From Parastagonospora avenae f. sp. tritici 18332-5 (Eukaryota > Ascomycota > Dothideomycetes > Pleosporales > Phaeosphaeriaceae), in assembly GCA_022559985.1 (NCBI GenBank), contig JAFJTR010000061.1:124001-188000 (forward strand): a DNA stretch of 64,000 bases. The letters run 5' to 3'. Below are positions 1-11,066 of the stretch, one piece after another. The stretch's first letter is position 1. Each line of letters starts with the position of its first letter. The notes below the pieces were generated by a model, which saw nothing but the letters and a program-made list of their open reading frames with translations, was not told where the DNA came from and ran no database searches. Position numbers and translations under genes: made by a program.

Positions 1-1669
1 TGAAAAGAAATGGCACCACCACGACGAACAGAACGAACAGAACGAACAGAACGAATAGAACGAATCAGACTGGAGGGCTGCTCGATGCGCAAGAGCGTGT
101 TGAGAGGCGGCAGGAGCCGACTGTGGATATTGCGAATGATTATTTCACGCTCAATCCATGGTACAACCAGCAAAAGGCCAAACCTGTCTTCGGGATGGCA
201 GCGCCGCTCCCTCGCACCGTACGCAAAGGAATGTGGTGGGGAAGAGGCGATTTGAAGAAATCGCTCTACAAGGTCGACGAAGGGCAGGAAGACGATGGCA
301 TCGACAGAAATGATGCGTTGGACTTTGGCAAAGATATAGGTCAGTTCTACCACTCATCAATAGGGACATCAGCTAATTTGCATGTGCAGAGGACATTGAT
401 ATCGACTCCGAGGAGACACAAACCAGTCCAGAACACTACGAAACACAGGGTAGTGGCGATCCAGAACGCATACGCACGACGATAAAGGGCCGCAAAGTCA
501 ATATGCGACGCGTGCCAACCGCAGAAGCGAACGAGATGCACAAGCAGACCGCCCAGCCAGCCAGACAGAATAACGACCCACCCAGCCAGCCTTCCAGACG
601 AAACACCAACTCGAGCAACCGCGCACCAGTCAACGAGCATGGTCTGGCCTACGGCGACAACAACGAAGGCAGTCAACGGCACCAGTTCGGCCTAGCAGAC
701 GGCCTCCCCCCACTGCAAGAACTCGACTCCCACTCGACAACACAGTCCGAAAGAGCTGACAAAGAGACCCAAAAACGCAACCACGACGCCGAGCAAGATT
801 ACTACAACCAATACCGCAACCCCATTGCGCGCCTGCGCGCCCAATACCCGCAAGCCCCCGCGGAATTCCTCGCCACCTTCGTCTACCTCTTCCTGGGCAT
901 CTGCGTCAACCTTTCAGTCGCAACCTCCGAGTCCGCGACTGGCAGTTTCGAAACGCAAGCCTGGGGCTGGGGCTTCGCCGTCATGATCGGCATCTACCTC
1001 GCGGGCGGCGTGTCCGGCGCCCATCTCAGTCCCACCATATCCCTCTCGCTCACCGTGTACCGCGGCTTCCCCTGGCGCATGGCCGTCGTATATATCGTGT
1101 GCCAGATGCTCGCGGGCCTGTGCGCCGGCGCGCTGGCATACGGACTGTACTTCGACGCGATACAAGCTGTGGACCCGGGATTGACGCTGGACATTACGGG
1201 CAAAGCACTATTCCCCAAAGGACCGAGTTTCAGTACCGCGGGTGGGTTCTGCAATGATTTCGTGTACATGGCGGTTTGGGTTTGTACTGCCTTCGCACTC
1301 GGTGATGATCAGAATAGTCCACCTGGGCAGGGCATGACAGCGCTTATATTCGGATTGAATGGATTCCTGACCATGGTTGCGCTGGGGTATAATACCGGGC
1401 TAGGTATTTCTCCAGCTAGAGACCTAGGGCCGAGATTAGTCGGCTTGTGGGCGGGTTATGATAGTGCGTTCAAGGGCGGATATTGGGCATATGGGCCGTG
1501 GGGAGCGAGTATTGCCGGCGCGCTGTTTGGCGGGCTGATGTATGATTTGTTTATTTTTGTGGGTGGGGAGAGTCCGGTGAATTATCGGTGGCCGGAGAAG
1601 GGGGACATTGTGTGGAGGGCGGAAAAGACAAAGGAGCAGGTGAAGGATCAAATTTCGAGGGTTGTGTAA
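1..1669 (+). CDS. Aquaglyceroporin (MIP family), 5' end cut by the window edge
   Basis: Membrane channel for glycerol, water or small solutes. The frame is open to base 1, so the true start lies outside. Exon 1 ends at 339, a 50-base intron (340-389, branch gctaat) follows, and exon 2 is 390-1669, giving at least 538 residues. A long hydrophilic N-terminus includes the fungal MIP segment around NPWYNQQKAKPVFG, and six hydrophobic segments follow. The two half-helix boxes read GAHLSPT and GISPARD, so both canonical Asn residues are Ser. The Asp after the second box (ARDLGPR) is the usual aquaglyceroporin mark. The family is secure; transported substrate and activity are inferred. Confidence 0.9.
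24..68 (+). repeat. 9-base tandem repeat coding Thr-Asn-Arg units
   Basis: Five consecutive 9-base units (acgaacaga with small changes) lie inside exon 1 of the aquaglyceroporin and encode repeated Asn-Arg-Thr residues in its hydrophilic N-terminus. The length is a multiple of three, so copy-number change would keep the frame. Confidence 0.8.
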
Positions 1670-2033
1670 TGTTTTTTCTTGGATGGGAAGGGGAAGGGAG
1701 GGAGTAATAGTATTAGTTTTGATTCAAGATGAAAGCGGGAAGGATATCTGTTTGATGTGATGTCTGCCCAAGGAGTCGATGTTCGTTACATGGTGGTCAT
1801 TCATCCGGAAATAAGGACGCTTAGTCGCGGTAGCGGTACTTATCCGTCGTTCCGCATCCGCGTCCGTACGACCTTTAGACGTCAACTCCAACCTCAATTC
1901 TTCAAACTCCAATCTAACATCAATCCAATGGCATACAATCGCAACAAGAGCGCCACGTTCGCTCACGCCATCGATTAGCTCACACCACTCGACCTCATCC
2001 CGTCTATACAACACATCCAACGATAAATCCACA
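1670..2033. other. Intergenic region, no gene seen
   Basis: This is the 3' end of the aquaglyceroporin and the promoter side of the SLAC1-like gene. No conserved coding sequence, RNA or repeat is visible. Confidence 0.5.
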
Positions 2034-3239
2034 ATGCAGCCCTCCAAACTCCCGAAAGAAACCATGGAAAACACCAACAACACATCTGACACAACAACGT
2101 CCTCTCAAATTCCCCACAACAAGCCGCCACCAACGAAATCCTCCCTCCGCCAGCGCCTCAAACACTTCACATTCGCGTGGTTCTTATGCACGATGAGCAC
2201 AGGCGGCCTCTCTCTCTCCCTCGCCCTAACGCCGCACAAATTCCGCGGACTACACACAATCGGATTAATCGTCTACTTCCTAACCATCCCGCTCTTCATT
2301 CTCTTCACGACATGTATGGTGGCAAGGATATATCTACACCCGACGCATGTGAAGAGAGCCTTGCAGCGCCCTGGAGAGTCGTGGTTCGTCGGCGCGTGGT
2401 GGCTCAGCCTGAGCGTGATTATCGGGGGCGTGCAAGTCTACGGCATCACGTACGGTCCCAGACCTACTTGGCTGATAGAGGCGGTTTATGTTCTGTACTG
2501 GGTGTACGCAGCTTTCTCGCTGCTAAACGCCCTCGTCCAATACATCCTCCTCGCCACATATTCCCGCGTTCGTCCCGTGCCCTTCGCCCCCGCAATGTTC
2601 CTCGCCGGCTACTCCGCCATGCTGACGGGTACGCTTGCGAGTTTGATCGCTTCCACACAGCCGCCGGATCGCGCGTACTTTATCGTGTTGTCGGGATTAG
2701 CGTTCCAGGGATTCGGATGGCTGATCAGCAGCGCGTGTCTAGTTTTCTACATGCACATGTTACTGGAGAAAGGCCTGCCGCCGCCATCGCTCAGACCCAC
2801 GCTGTTTATTCCCGTGGGCAGCGTGGCGTATACTATCGTCGCGCTGATGGGGCTTGCCGAGTCTATTCCCTCGTACGGGTGGTTTGAGAAATATCAGGGG
2901 GCGAGGGAGATTTGTAGAGTGTTGGCGCTGGTGGTGAGTGTGTTCATGTGGTTATCTTCCTTCTTCCTGTTTGGCATTGCGGTGGTGGGGAATGCGCTGG
3001 GTGCGAGGGAGATGGCGTTCACATTGAGTTGGTGGGCGTATATATTCCCGAACGTGGGGTTCATGCTGGGGACGAATGCGATCGGAAGGGAGCTCGAGAG
3101 CCCGGCGATATTGTGGATAGCAAGTGCTATCACTATCTTACTCGTAGCGATATGGCTCGTCTCAGCGATAGCATGTGTACGAGCTGTGTGGCAGGGGCAG
3201 ATTGTGTGCCCGGGCAAAGACGAGGATAAGGATCTTTGA
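2034..3239 (+). CDS. SLAC1/TehA-family C4-dicarboxylate (malic acid) transporter-like membrane protein
   Basis: An intronless 401-residue protein. After a polar N-terminus of about 45 residues there are about ten hydrophobic segments spread evenly to residue 385. The opening HFTFAWFLCTMSTGGLSLSL matches the start of the fungal Mae1/TehA fold, and aromatic and glycine residues recur at pore-lining helix positions. Known members move malate and other C4-dicarboxylates, sulfite or anions across the plasma membrane. The family call rests on topology and the N-terminal motif; the substrate cannot be decided. Start chosen at the first ATG of the frame. A second in-frame ATG lies ten codons on. Confidence 0.85.
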   Translation: MQPSKLPKETMENTNNTSDTTTSSQIPHNKPPPTKSSLRQRLKHFTFAWFLCTMSTGGLSLSLALTPHKFRGLHTIGLIVYFLTIPLFILFTTCMVARIYLHPTHVKRALQRPGESWFVGAWWLSLSVIIGGVQVYGITYGPRPTWLIEAVYVLYWVYAAFSLLNALVQYILLATYSRVRPVPFAPAMFLAGYSAMLTGTLASLIASTQPPDRAYFIVLSGLAFQGFGWLISSACLVFYMHMLLEKGLPPPSLRPTLFIPVGSVAYTIVALMGLAESIPSYGWFEKYQGAREICRVLALVVSVFMWLSSFFLFGIAVVGNALGAREMAFTLSWWAYIFPNVGFMLGTNAIGRELESPAILWIASAITILLVAIWLVSAIACVRAVWQGQIVCPGKDEDKDL

Positions 3240-3396
3240 GTGCAGCGGAGGAGGACAGGATGGATAGCAATTATGCGGAAATAATGGCAGAAAATAGTGT
3301 GGCAAGAATAGGAGCTCAAGAAAGGACGAGGACTGATGCGTGAAAGCACCGCGAAAGAGGAACAGGATATGGAGAAACAGGGAGCAAAAAGGACGC

Positions 3397-3401
3397 AAAA
3401 A
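3397..3401 (-). terminator. RNA polymerase III terminator of the initiator tRNA
   Basis: A run of five T on the minus strand lies seven bases beyond the tRNA discriminator base, the usual position and form of a Pol III stop. Confidence 0.75.
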
Positions 3402-3408
3402 GAAATTG

Positions 3409-3480
3409 TAGCTCAAGAAAGTTTCGATCTTTCGTCCTCCGGGTTATGAGCCCGGCGCGCTTCCGCTGCGCCATTGAGCT
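3409..3480 (-). tRNA. Initiator tRNA-Met (anticodon CAU)
   Basis: A 72-nt cloverleaf folds on the minus strand: a perfect 7-bp acceptor stem starting A1-U72 (agctcaa/ttgagct), a 4-bp D stem (gcgc/gcgc), an anticodon stem ccggg/cccgg with loop ctcataa, and a T stem gaaag/ctttc with loop atcgaaa. The A1:U72 pair, the three G:C pairs next to the anticodon loop, and A in place of T54 in the T loop together mark the eukaryotic initiator rather than the elongator. There is no intron. Confidence 0.95.
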
Positions 3481-3962
3481 GTGAAGATGGTAATTCTAAA
3501 GACTACCTACATTATAACTATGCTCAAACAAGAGCCTGCCATTTAACACAGTATGGCAGAGACGTAGGGTTCAAGAGATACGAGGTCAGATGAGTGGGTA
3601 GAGGGAACACAAGTGGGTCTGGGGAATGCGAAGTGGATATGGCAAACGGGAAAGAAAATTTCTGATGTTGTTGGTTTGGGGAAAGGGGGGTGAGTCATCA
3701 AGGAACCAAAAGAAAAACATCCATCGGAGAGGAAAGACATGATGGAACAACGAGAAAGCCAAGAGAAACTATTTCACAAGGAAGTAGAGCTCAACAACGC
3801 GACTTGGCATTAAAAAAACAGACGGTGGATATGTGTGTGAGCCACAGCGGAATACAAGCCAATTGGTCTATCTCCTGGAACAATAGAAAGTGGTATCCCT
3901 AAGTAAACGCCAAATCAAAAACCTCATCTCCCGATATCTCCCTTTCCAACCCTCTCCTTCCA
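3481..3962. other. Intergenic region, no gene seen
   Basis: It contains the 5' flank of the tRNA and the 3' flank of the sphingoid-base kinase. The short open frames on both strands show no motif. Confidence 0.5.
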
Positions 3963-5580
3963 TCATACCCCTTCAGCCTCGCAAACCCTCCCGCTCCTGC
4001 TCAACACCGTCCCCAACCCCCTATGCACCTCCACCTGAAACCCCTGATGCGCCACCCTCTCCCCATCCACACTAACATACCCGTCCCTCTCCCTAGGCAC
4101 AATACGATACGCACTAACCTTCTGATAGTCCACATGCGGCATATCAAAGAAGGTGTTACTCTCAATCGCACTCATGGTCTTGATGGCCGTGAGGGCAGGC
4201 AAGTCGCCGCGGATGCGCACGAGATCGAGACAGCCGTCGGCGGGCAGGGAAGCAGGGAAGAAGTTTGCGTCGGGCGACATGTAGGCGATGTTGCCGGCGT
4301 AGAAGTTGCCGAGGTGGGGGTGGGGGACGAGGGACCAGTCCGGGGGGAGGGCGTCGTTGATGGTGCCGTACTTGAGCGGTGGCAGGCCCGTGGTGGAGTC
4401 GGGCATGGGGCGCGAGTCGGGAGAAAGTGGCCTCGATGCGCCTGCGCGGTAGGCTTCGCGGACGGACGCTTTGGTGTCGTGCTCGACTTTGACGGCGATG
4501 TCGGCTGGGTAGACTTTCTTCTTGAATATGCGCACCAGAATGCCCCATGTGAAGCGCGCGCTACCCATCCAGCGGAGATGTTCGGTGGCGAGGTCGGCCT
4601 CGGCGACGATGCCGACGGTCTGGGAGAGGAATGACAATGTACGCGTGGACCCTTGGGTGATGGAGGAGAGGTCGAGGGGCGTGCGCAGGCCCTTGACGAT
4701 GGCGAGGGCAGCAAGGCTGGGGTTGTTGGTGCCGTTAAAGTTGAGGCTGGCGGCGTTGCCTGAGCCGCAGGGGAGCTGGACGACGGCAATTTTGTGGAGG
4801 GCGAGGGCGGCGTCGGATCGCTTGCCGAGGCCGTTGAAGACTTCGTAGGGGATGCCGTCGCCTGAGCAGCATGCGACCACGTCGTAGGAGTTGATGTCCA
4901 GGTTCTGCGCAATCTCAACGCCGTGGCCATTGTGTTCCGTCTTTTGAACGTCGAGCTCGCAGCGTGCTGCAGCGAGAATAGGGGCGATCATCTTGTGGTA
5001 TGTCTTGACCGCGCCGCCCTGTCCTCCAAACGGATTCACCAGCAACTTGATGCGCTTCTGTCGCTGCGAAGCTCCATACGCGCGGTCCAGCAGTTTCTCA
5101 ATCCACGCCTCAGCCAGCTTGCTGTCTGGCTTGTTTAGGTTATAGCTAACGATAGCGGGTCGAACCGACTTCTTCGCGACGGTTTGCGCATACTGGATGG
5201 TCACGTTACCGTCGTCAGAGTGCTCGGCCCAAAGAATGTTGTAGAAGGGTATCGAGTGGGTGGATTTGTTCTCTGCTGTTATGAGCGACTTTATATCATG
5301 GTGGTTCCGAGTATCGTACTGCCTGCAAGAGAGAACCCGCAACAGCTCGCGCTTTTGCTGGCTGGAAGCTCCTCGTCTGTGGCAAGTTAGTTTATGCTTC
5401 TTGAATATAGAAACACCACCCACCCAACACTATCAGAGAATCACTTCCCAGCGTGAGCGAGGCATTCCGGCCCACAGCGAGCGTGTCTGACACATTATCG
5501 GATGCCTGCGGACGTGGTTGCGGCGTCGCAGCGAGCGCAGGGTCGCGAAAGGGGTCCTCGCTTCCAGTATTAAGAGCCAT
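3963..5580 (-). CDS. Sphingoid long-chain base kinase (sphingosine kinase, LCB4/LCB5-like)
   Basis: Phosphorylates sphingoid bases to their 1-phosphates with ATP, feeding sphingolipid turnover and stress signalling. Two exons: 5580-5420 and 5376-3963, with a 43-base intron (branch actaac), giving 524 residues. The diacylglycerol-kinase-type catalytic domain starts at VNPFGGQGGA, followed by the nucleotide loop SGDGIPYEVFNGL, then LPCGSGNA and the late DGCLDLVRI strand. The SGDG form of the loop is typical of sphingosine kinases, where lipid kinases of the DAG type use GGDG. A Ser/Pro-rich insert sits between the catalytic blocks, as in fungal LCB kinases. Confident. Confidence 0.92.
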
Positions 5581-5958
5581 GATTATGAAAGAAAGTTACA
5601 AAAGCGCAGCCAGCATAGCTATCAAGTACAAGAACGAGCGACAGCAGTCAGGCGAGGCGTGTCAGGCTATCGTTCACGCCGTCCAGCAGGTACCGACGTT
5701 GACTGCTGACGGAGAATTCCGAAAATGGAATCAACGCCGCTTGGACCCTGCATGCCGAGGCACATCTCCACGTTGCACATCACTCATACGCGTCGCAATA
5801 TATTGAAGTTCAGATTCATTCAAGTCTACTCCATGTGGCGCTATGCCGTTCTACCTTCCCCTGCACTTTTCCTCCCTGCATCCTTGCCTCGCGTAAGCTT
5901 CTCGATAGACTACTACCGTTGCGACATTATGACATCCATAGCTTCATCAACACGACCA
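5581..5958. other. Intergenic region between two minus-strand genes
   Basis: This is the promoter side of the sphingoid-base kinase and the 3' flank of the coatomer beta gene. No conserved coding sequence is seen. Confidence 0.5.
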
Positions 5959-8900
5959 TTATGCCACACCGACCTTGTTGAGACCCTTCAATGATCCGAG
6001 ACTGAGTGCCAGTCCCTGCGATCTGCTTCTTATGCGCACGAACCCAGTAATTGGGCCGCTGGTGCCCTCTTGTTCTATGCTCAAGTTGGCCAGAGCGTCC
6101 TCGCCTAGATTATGTTAACAAAGTGTTTATGAAGGAAGCGAGAGTATGACCTACCGAAAACGCTCCTGGCGTATAAGTTGGCAGACAGGAACTGACAGTC
6201 GCCTTTCATCGACGCCTCGGGGGTGAGACAGCTCATGTTGGTGGATGCCATGAGTTGCTTCAAGAACTCGCGCAGAGTCTTGGCCTTGGAGTTGATGTTG
6301 ACCTTGTTCTCCCATTCGAATTCGGTCCACATGGTTCGGAACTGCGTCTCCGTGCATTGCGCCGGCTTGATGTAGTCCATGATGTCGACGTGAACATCGT
6401 TGAGAATAACGACATTGGAGTCGACTCCCTTCTCGCCCTCGTACAATATGTTGCCGAAAATGACACCCGTGTCGGTCGACGAAACCTTGATGGTTGCCTG
6501 GATGTTGATAAAGTCGTGCGGGCCGACATTCTGCGTTGGTGGGCGCTCTACAACCTTGAGGTCGCCAAGCGTTGCAAACTCGACGGTGAGATTTTGCAGT
6601 GTCTCTGTCGTTTGGTTGACGAGGAGCACGTCAAGCACAATGTCAAATTGATGCACCTGAAGATATTAGCTAGATCGCATGATTGCTCATGTGACAACAT
6701 ACCTTGACATAGGCCTCAGCGTAGACAGAGTCCGAGAAACCGGTAAGTTGTACAACACGGCTGAGCTTTGAAGTCATGTCTTCCGTCGCCGTGTCGCCAC
6801 CAGTCGCCCTCTCAAGATCTTGCTCAATCTCGTCGCTGCTGTCCGCATCCTTCTTTTTCAGCTGGCGGATGTTGAACGAGTCATCGACATTGACAGCCGA
6901 CTTTGCCCTTTCTGAAGCTTCCTTCGCCGCCCGCTTCTTCTCCTCTGTCTGCACCATTGCCGCAAAGGACTTCCGGGTATCTTCCAAGAAGACTGTCTCC
7001 AGCTCCTTTCTTTGCGAGAACTCCGACAGGGATCTAACACACGACATGACACGGTCGATCGAGTCTTCGTCTATCAAAGTCTTGACAAATTGAGATTGGC
7101 CAACACGGATGATTGAGATCATGATCAGCATCGCCTCGGCGCGCAGTGCATTTGTGCGAGCTGCATCCTTTGAGATCTCCGCGTGTCGCATGACGAGCTT
7201 TGTCAATGTGCTGGACAGTACTGTCGCAAGGTAGTAGTCTCCGTCGAGGACCAATTGGCGTAGCGGAGGCTTTTGTGAGTTCTTTACGGCTTCCAGTTTG
7301 GCCTTTGCTGCCGCTGACGATGTGAGCGCACTTTCGGTCGCATAGGTGCCGTCAGCGAGGACTTTGCGTGACCCGGTGGGCGCGGCAGGTTTTCCATTTC
7401 CATTGACTTGTTCCGCCTCTTTGCCCTCTGAAGCATCATCGAGCAATCTTTGCTCCGAAGCCAAGATGGGTATTTCACCGAGTGAAGAGCGGATGCCTTT
7501 CCAGGCATCACGAATGTCCTTGGCGTCGAGAGAATATTCTCCGATGATCCAGAGGACGCCACGGTACACTTTTCCAGCGCGAACCTCGCCCAATGTCGAT
7601 ACCAAGCGTTCGATGATCGATTGGCGCAAATCCGGGAAGCGCTCAACGACTTCCTTGACAAATGAAATGACATCAACGGCAGAGGCGTTGCTGTTGACGT
7701 CGGAGATGAAGTCCATCAAGGATCCCACGACGCTGGCGGCAACTTCGGGGAACTTGATAGCTGCGGAGTGGATCGAGGAGATGAGTAGTGATCGGTATTC
7801 GGAGTTCTTCTCGTACTGCTCGTCGACAGTCTTCATGAGCTCTTTCTTCAAGAGAAGGACAACCTCCTCAACATTGCGGCTGGAGATCATTTCCATTGCG
7901 ATGTTGAGAGACTTTTTCCGCACATCCAGATCCGTGCTCGAAAGGACGCGCAGCACCTCCATTGTCAAGTCGTCCAAAACTCCCTCATTCTTTTGGCGCA
8001 GCTGGTCCACACGCTCCAGAACGATCAACTTGACGTTGTTGTCCGGCTCCTTGATAGCAAGCTCGACAAACTTTCCTGCAGCTGCCTTGACCGCGACCGG
8101 GTTGCTTGTGAGGGTGGTGAGGGCATGCGCTGACTCGTAAATGACGGTTGAGACTTGCGACTCGAGAAGGTCAAAGATGAGGCGGAGATATCGTGCCTTG
8201 TTGCTTGGGTTTACCATGGCGTCCTTGCGGATGAACTCGAGCTCTGCAAGGAGCAAGAGTTCTTCGTGGTTCGGGATGGAGTCGAATACGGTGCTGAGGT
8301 ACTCTAGCGATTTCTCGTGGCTGACCGAGACGAGGGCAGCGAAGGCGTTGCGCTTGCATGTTGGGTCGTTCTCATCCTCCAAGAAGGTTGTCAACATGTC
8401 AGGAGCATCTGGCATGAGCTCGGGGAGATGTGTGAAGATGCTAGCTACGGCGAAGGTTGCGTTCTTTCGGACGTATGCGTGTCGGTGCGTAAGACATTGG
8501 CGGACAGGTTCTGTTGGGCATTAAGATAGAATACTTTGATCGATTTGCTGCAAAGCTTACGTAGTAATGGCTCTACAAGTTCGGCGTCCCGTAGCTTTGT
8601 GCTGTGTATTGTTAGCCATGGCCCCAAGCTGTATTTTCGGCGTTGCATACACGAATCGCAATGTGTTTCCTCGCACGTATTCGTTGGGCGCTTGCAAGTC
8701 GAAACGGATAGCATTGCTGTTACACCGTCAGTATTCAGCTCAGAGACGTTATATTCCACACCCACCAGACCAGAATCCACTCCTGTCGTAGCTTTCCTTG
8801 TGCATCATGCTTCGGGCACACCTCGAAGAAGAAGTACATGAGCTTCTTCAATGGCTTCGACTTGCTTGGCATGACGAATCGGATGATGTGCATGAGGAGT

Positions 8901-9189
8901 CCTGTTTGCGGGTCGCCATTGAGCATTATGGAGAGGATCTTCTTCTGCGAGGGTGTCAGACGGCCATGTATGTCAACAAGGCGGGGCAGCGGCAATGGCA
9001 TGAGCGCACCATGGTTTCGATCTTCTGCTCGTCGTTGCCCTTCTCCAGAGCCTGCTTGAACTCATTCTGCGACGGGACATCGGCAGCATTGTCCTGGTGT
9101 ACCTGTTGCGTACCATCAGCTCCCCGGGCTCATCATGCGCTGCGGGCATTGCATACAAGACTGTACGAGTTCTCGAGAAACGTCGCCAT
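5959..9189 (-). CDS. SEC26: Coatomer subunit beta (beta-COP)
   Basis: Core subunit of the COPI coat that drives Golgi-to-ER and intra-Golgi vesicle traffic. Eight exons join in one frame: 9189-9157, 9102-9010, 8944-8766, 8716-8651, 8601-8561, 8510-6703, 6656-6155 and 6104-5959, giving 955 residues, the normal beta-COP length. The N-terminal HEAT solenoid reads [17 protein letters not shown], then [17 protein letters not shown] and [13 protein letters not shown]. An acidic, Lys-rich linker around residue 680-730 precedes the appendage region. The last exon ends [13 protein letters not shown]. The first five exons are 33-179 bases long and easily missed. Intron phases all agree, so the model is firm. 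Confidence 0.95.
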
Positions 9190-9646
9190 AGTGAACGAAG
9201 CGTAGTCACGTGCGACAAGTCTGATTGCTGTCTCCGGTAATAGCTACAAGAGCTGCGTGGCCTCCGGAGTCCCTCAGCCTGCGATTCCTCAAACCTCCAG
9301 GGCAGGTGGGATGCTACGTGTACGGTTCGGGGGAACAGCGGAGATGATGTCGGCGATTGGATGTAGCTGCGGCGAGGGGCGGGGAGGTGAAGGTTGGCGA
9401 TTGCCCTACGCTACGAATGGCTTCTATGGCTTCGGAGGTGCGGTCTTCACTTGGGCGTGCTCGTGGTTTAGGTGTCTGTTCGAGGGAATCTAGCTCGCTA
9501 ATGTGGACCCCTGCCCGCCGCCGAGGATCGCCCGAGCGCGAGAACCTCAGCAGCAAAAGCGCGTCGCAACACCAAGCCTGGGAAAAACGTTTGCAACCGC
9601 GACATCAACCAAACTACTCACTGTGGCTTTGACGGAAACAATCGCG
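9190..9646. promoter_or_regulatory. Shared divergent promoter region of coatomer beta and mago nashi
   Basis: The 457 bases separate the start codons of two head-to-head housekeeping genes and must hold both promoters. No TATA box is obvious, which suits constitutive genes. Individual factor sites cannot be assigned. Confidence 0.5.
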
Positions 9647-10417
9647 ATGAGCGGAAACGAGCCATTTTACCTGCGATACTAGTGCGTCTTTTGTGGGAGA
9701 AAATTCTCTCATGTGTGAGCCTCAGTGCTAACATCACACAGCTCAGGTCATCAAGGTCGCTTCGGTCACGAGTTTTTGGGTGAGTTTTCTGAACCGGATC
9801 TGTAGCCCAAGCGCTGACGATCATCAAGAGTTTGATTTCCGGGTGCTGGGAGACGGGCGCAGCGCTTCAGCACGATATGCGAACAACTCCAACTACCGCA
9901 ACGACTCTCTCATTCGCAAGGAGAGTAAGTTTTGTCTGGAAAGCTTCATTCGCCGTGCTGATATATGTAGTGTGTGTGAGCGATGCACTAGTCGCAGAGA
10001 TCAAGCGCATTGTCAAGGAGAGCGAGATCCTGAAGTAAGTCCATGATATGCATGACTGCATCTCGGCAAGCTGACCATCGTCATAGGGAAGATGACACAA
10101 AATGGCCACAGAAGAACAAGGACGGTCGACAAGAACTCGAGATCCGTCTAGGAAGCGAACACATCTCATTCGAGGTATGCAAATTCCTTGTAGAACAGGA
10201 AGAGACACTGACACTGACACTAACAGACTGCAAAAATCGGCTCGTTACAAGACGTGCAGGACTCGTCTGATCCAGAAGGACTCCGCGTCTTCTACTACCT
10301 GGTGCAGGACCTCAAGGCTTTGGTCTTCTCATTGATATCCCTTCACTTCAAGGTAAGGATCCTGCACCTTGAGTCCTTCCGATTGCGCTCATACAAGCAC
10401 AGATCAAGCCCATCTAA
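9647..10417 (+). CDS. MAGO: Mago nashi, exon junction complex subunit
   Basis: Partner of Y14 (RBM8) in the exon junction complex, acting in mRNA localisation, splicing and decay. Seven exons: 9647-9681, 9742-9779, 9829-9924, 9971-10034, 10087-10174, 10227-10352 and 10403-10417, giving 153 residues. The translation runs through the family landmarks [72 protein letters not shown] and the ending HFKIKPI. The last exon is only 15 bases (IKPI and stop). There is a short insert (VLGDGRSAS) before RYANNSNY. Six introns in a 462-base coding sequence is dense for a filamentous fungus. Confidence 0.97.
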
Positions 10418-11066
10418 TTGGAGACGCGACCTATGTGGATCGAAGTCATGGCTTCTTGTTGCGGTAGAGTTGAGCACGAGGGCATTTGCAGTCCTGGAAA
10501 AGCCCACAGACTATCGGCGGGGTATGGGGCGTCTGGAGTCTGACAGCGTTTCGTGGGGTATTGACAGCCACTGCGATTCGTAGGGTTGTGGCTCCGGCTG
10601 AAAGCTTATAGTATAAGCCGAGAGACTTCGTGGGGTAGAACACACGATGTTGATAATGTCGTTTTCCAGACAAATTGAGCTTAATCAGGCCCATCCGTAG
10701 CAAATGCTTTTCAAAAGACTACACAAATGATTCCAAGCCTGAAGCGAGTTACACCATTCTCCTACGAATAAGTCTTGATACGGGCCTCTAGTGGCTTATC
10801 CGGCCAAAATGAGACTAGCGCGCCCATCCCCGCAAAAGTCTGGAAGACAGGCAGTGACAGCGAGCTCAGCAGATCAAGGACCCACTCTTTGCCCCAAGAC
10901 ACCACCGAGATCAACACGACCAAATCTCCATGGCTCACTGCGCCCATCGCCACGCGTTCTGATACCGACTATTCTATATTGTAATCGCCCTTACCGCCTT
11001 CCCTTCGTCCCATGTGTAATTAAACGCCTTTCCCATCGTGACTGTCACATCGCTACCCGCCGGACC
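10418..11066. other. Intergenic region, no gene seen
   Basis: Some 650 bases between mago nashi and GID4. A weak open frame runs into the GID4 start but has no conserved content; it is treated as 5' leader. Confidence 0.45.

Noticed and set aside
4023..4634. 203-codon plus-strand open frame
   Set aside because: Antisense to the sphingoid-base kinase; Gly/Val/Arg-rich composition results from the opposite strand's codons.
7346..8140. 264-codon plus-strand open frame opposite coatomer beta
   Set aside because: It is antisense to a certain coding exon, Ser/Arg-rich and without any motif: a shadow of the real gene.
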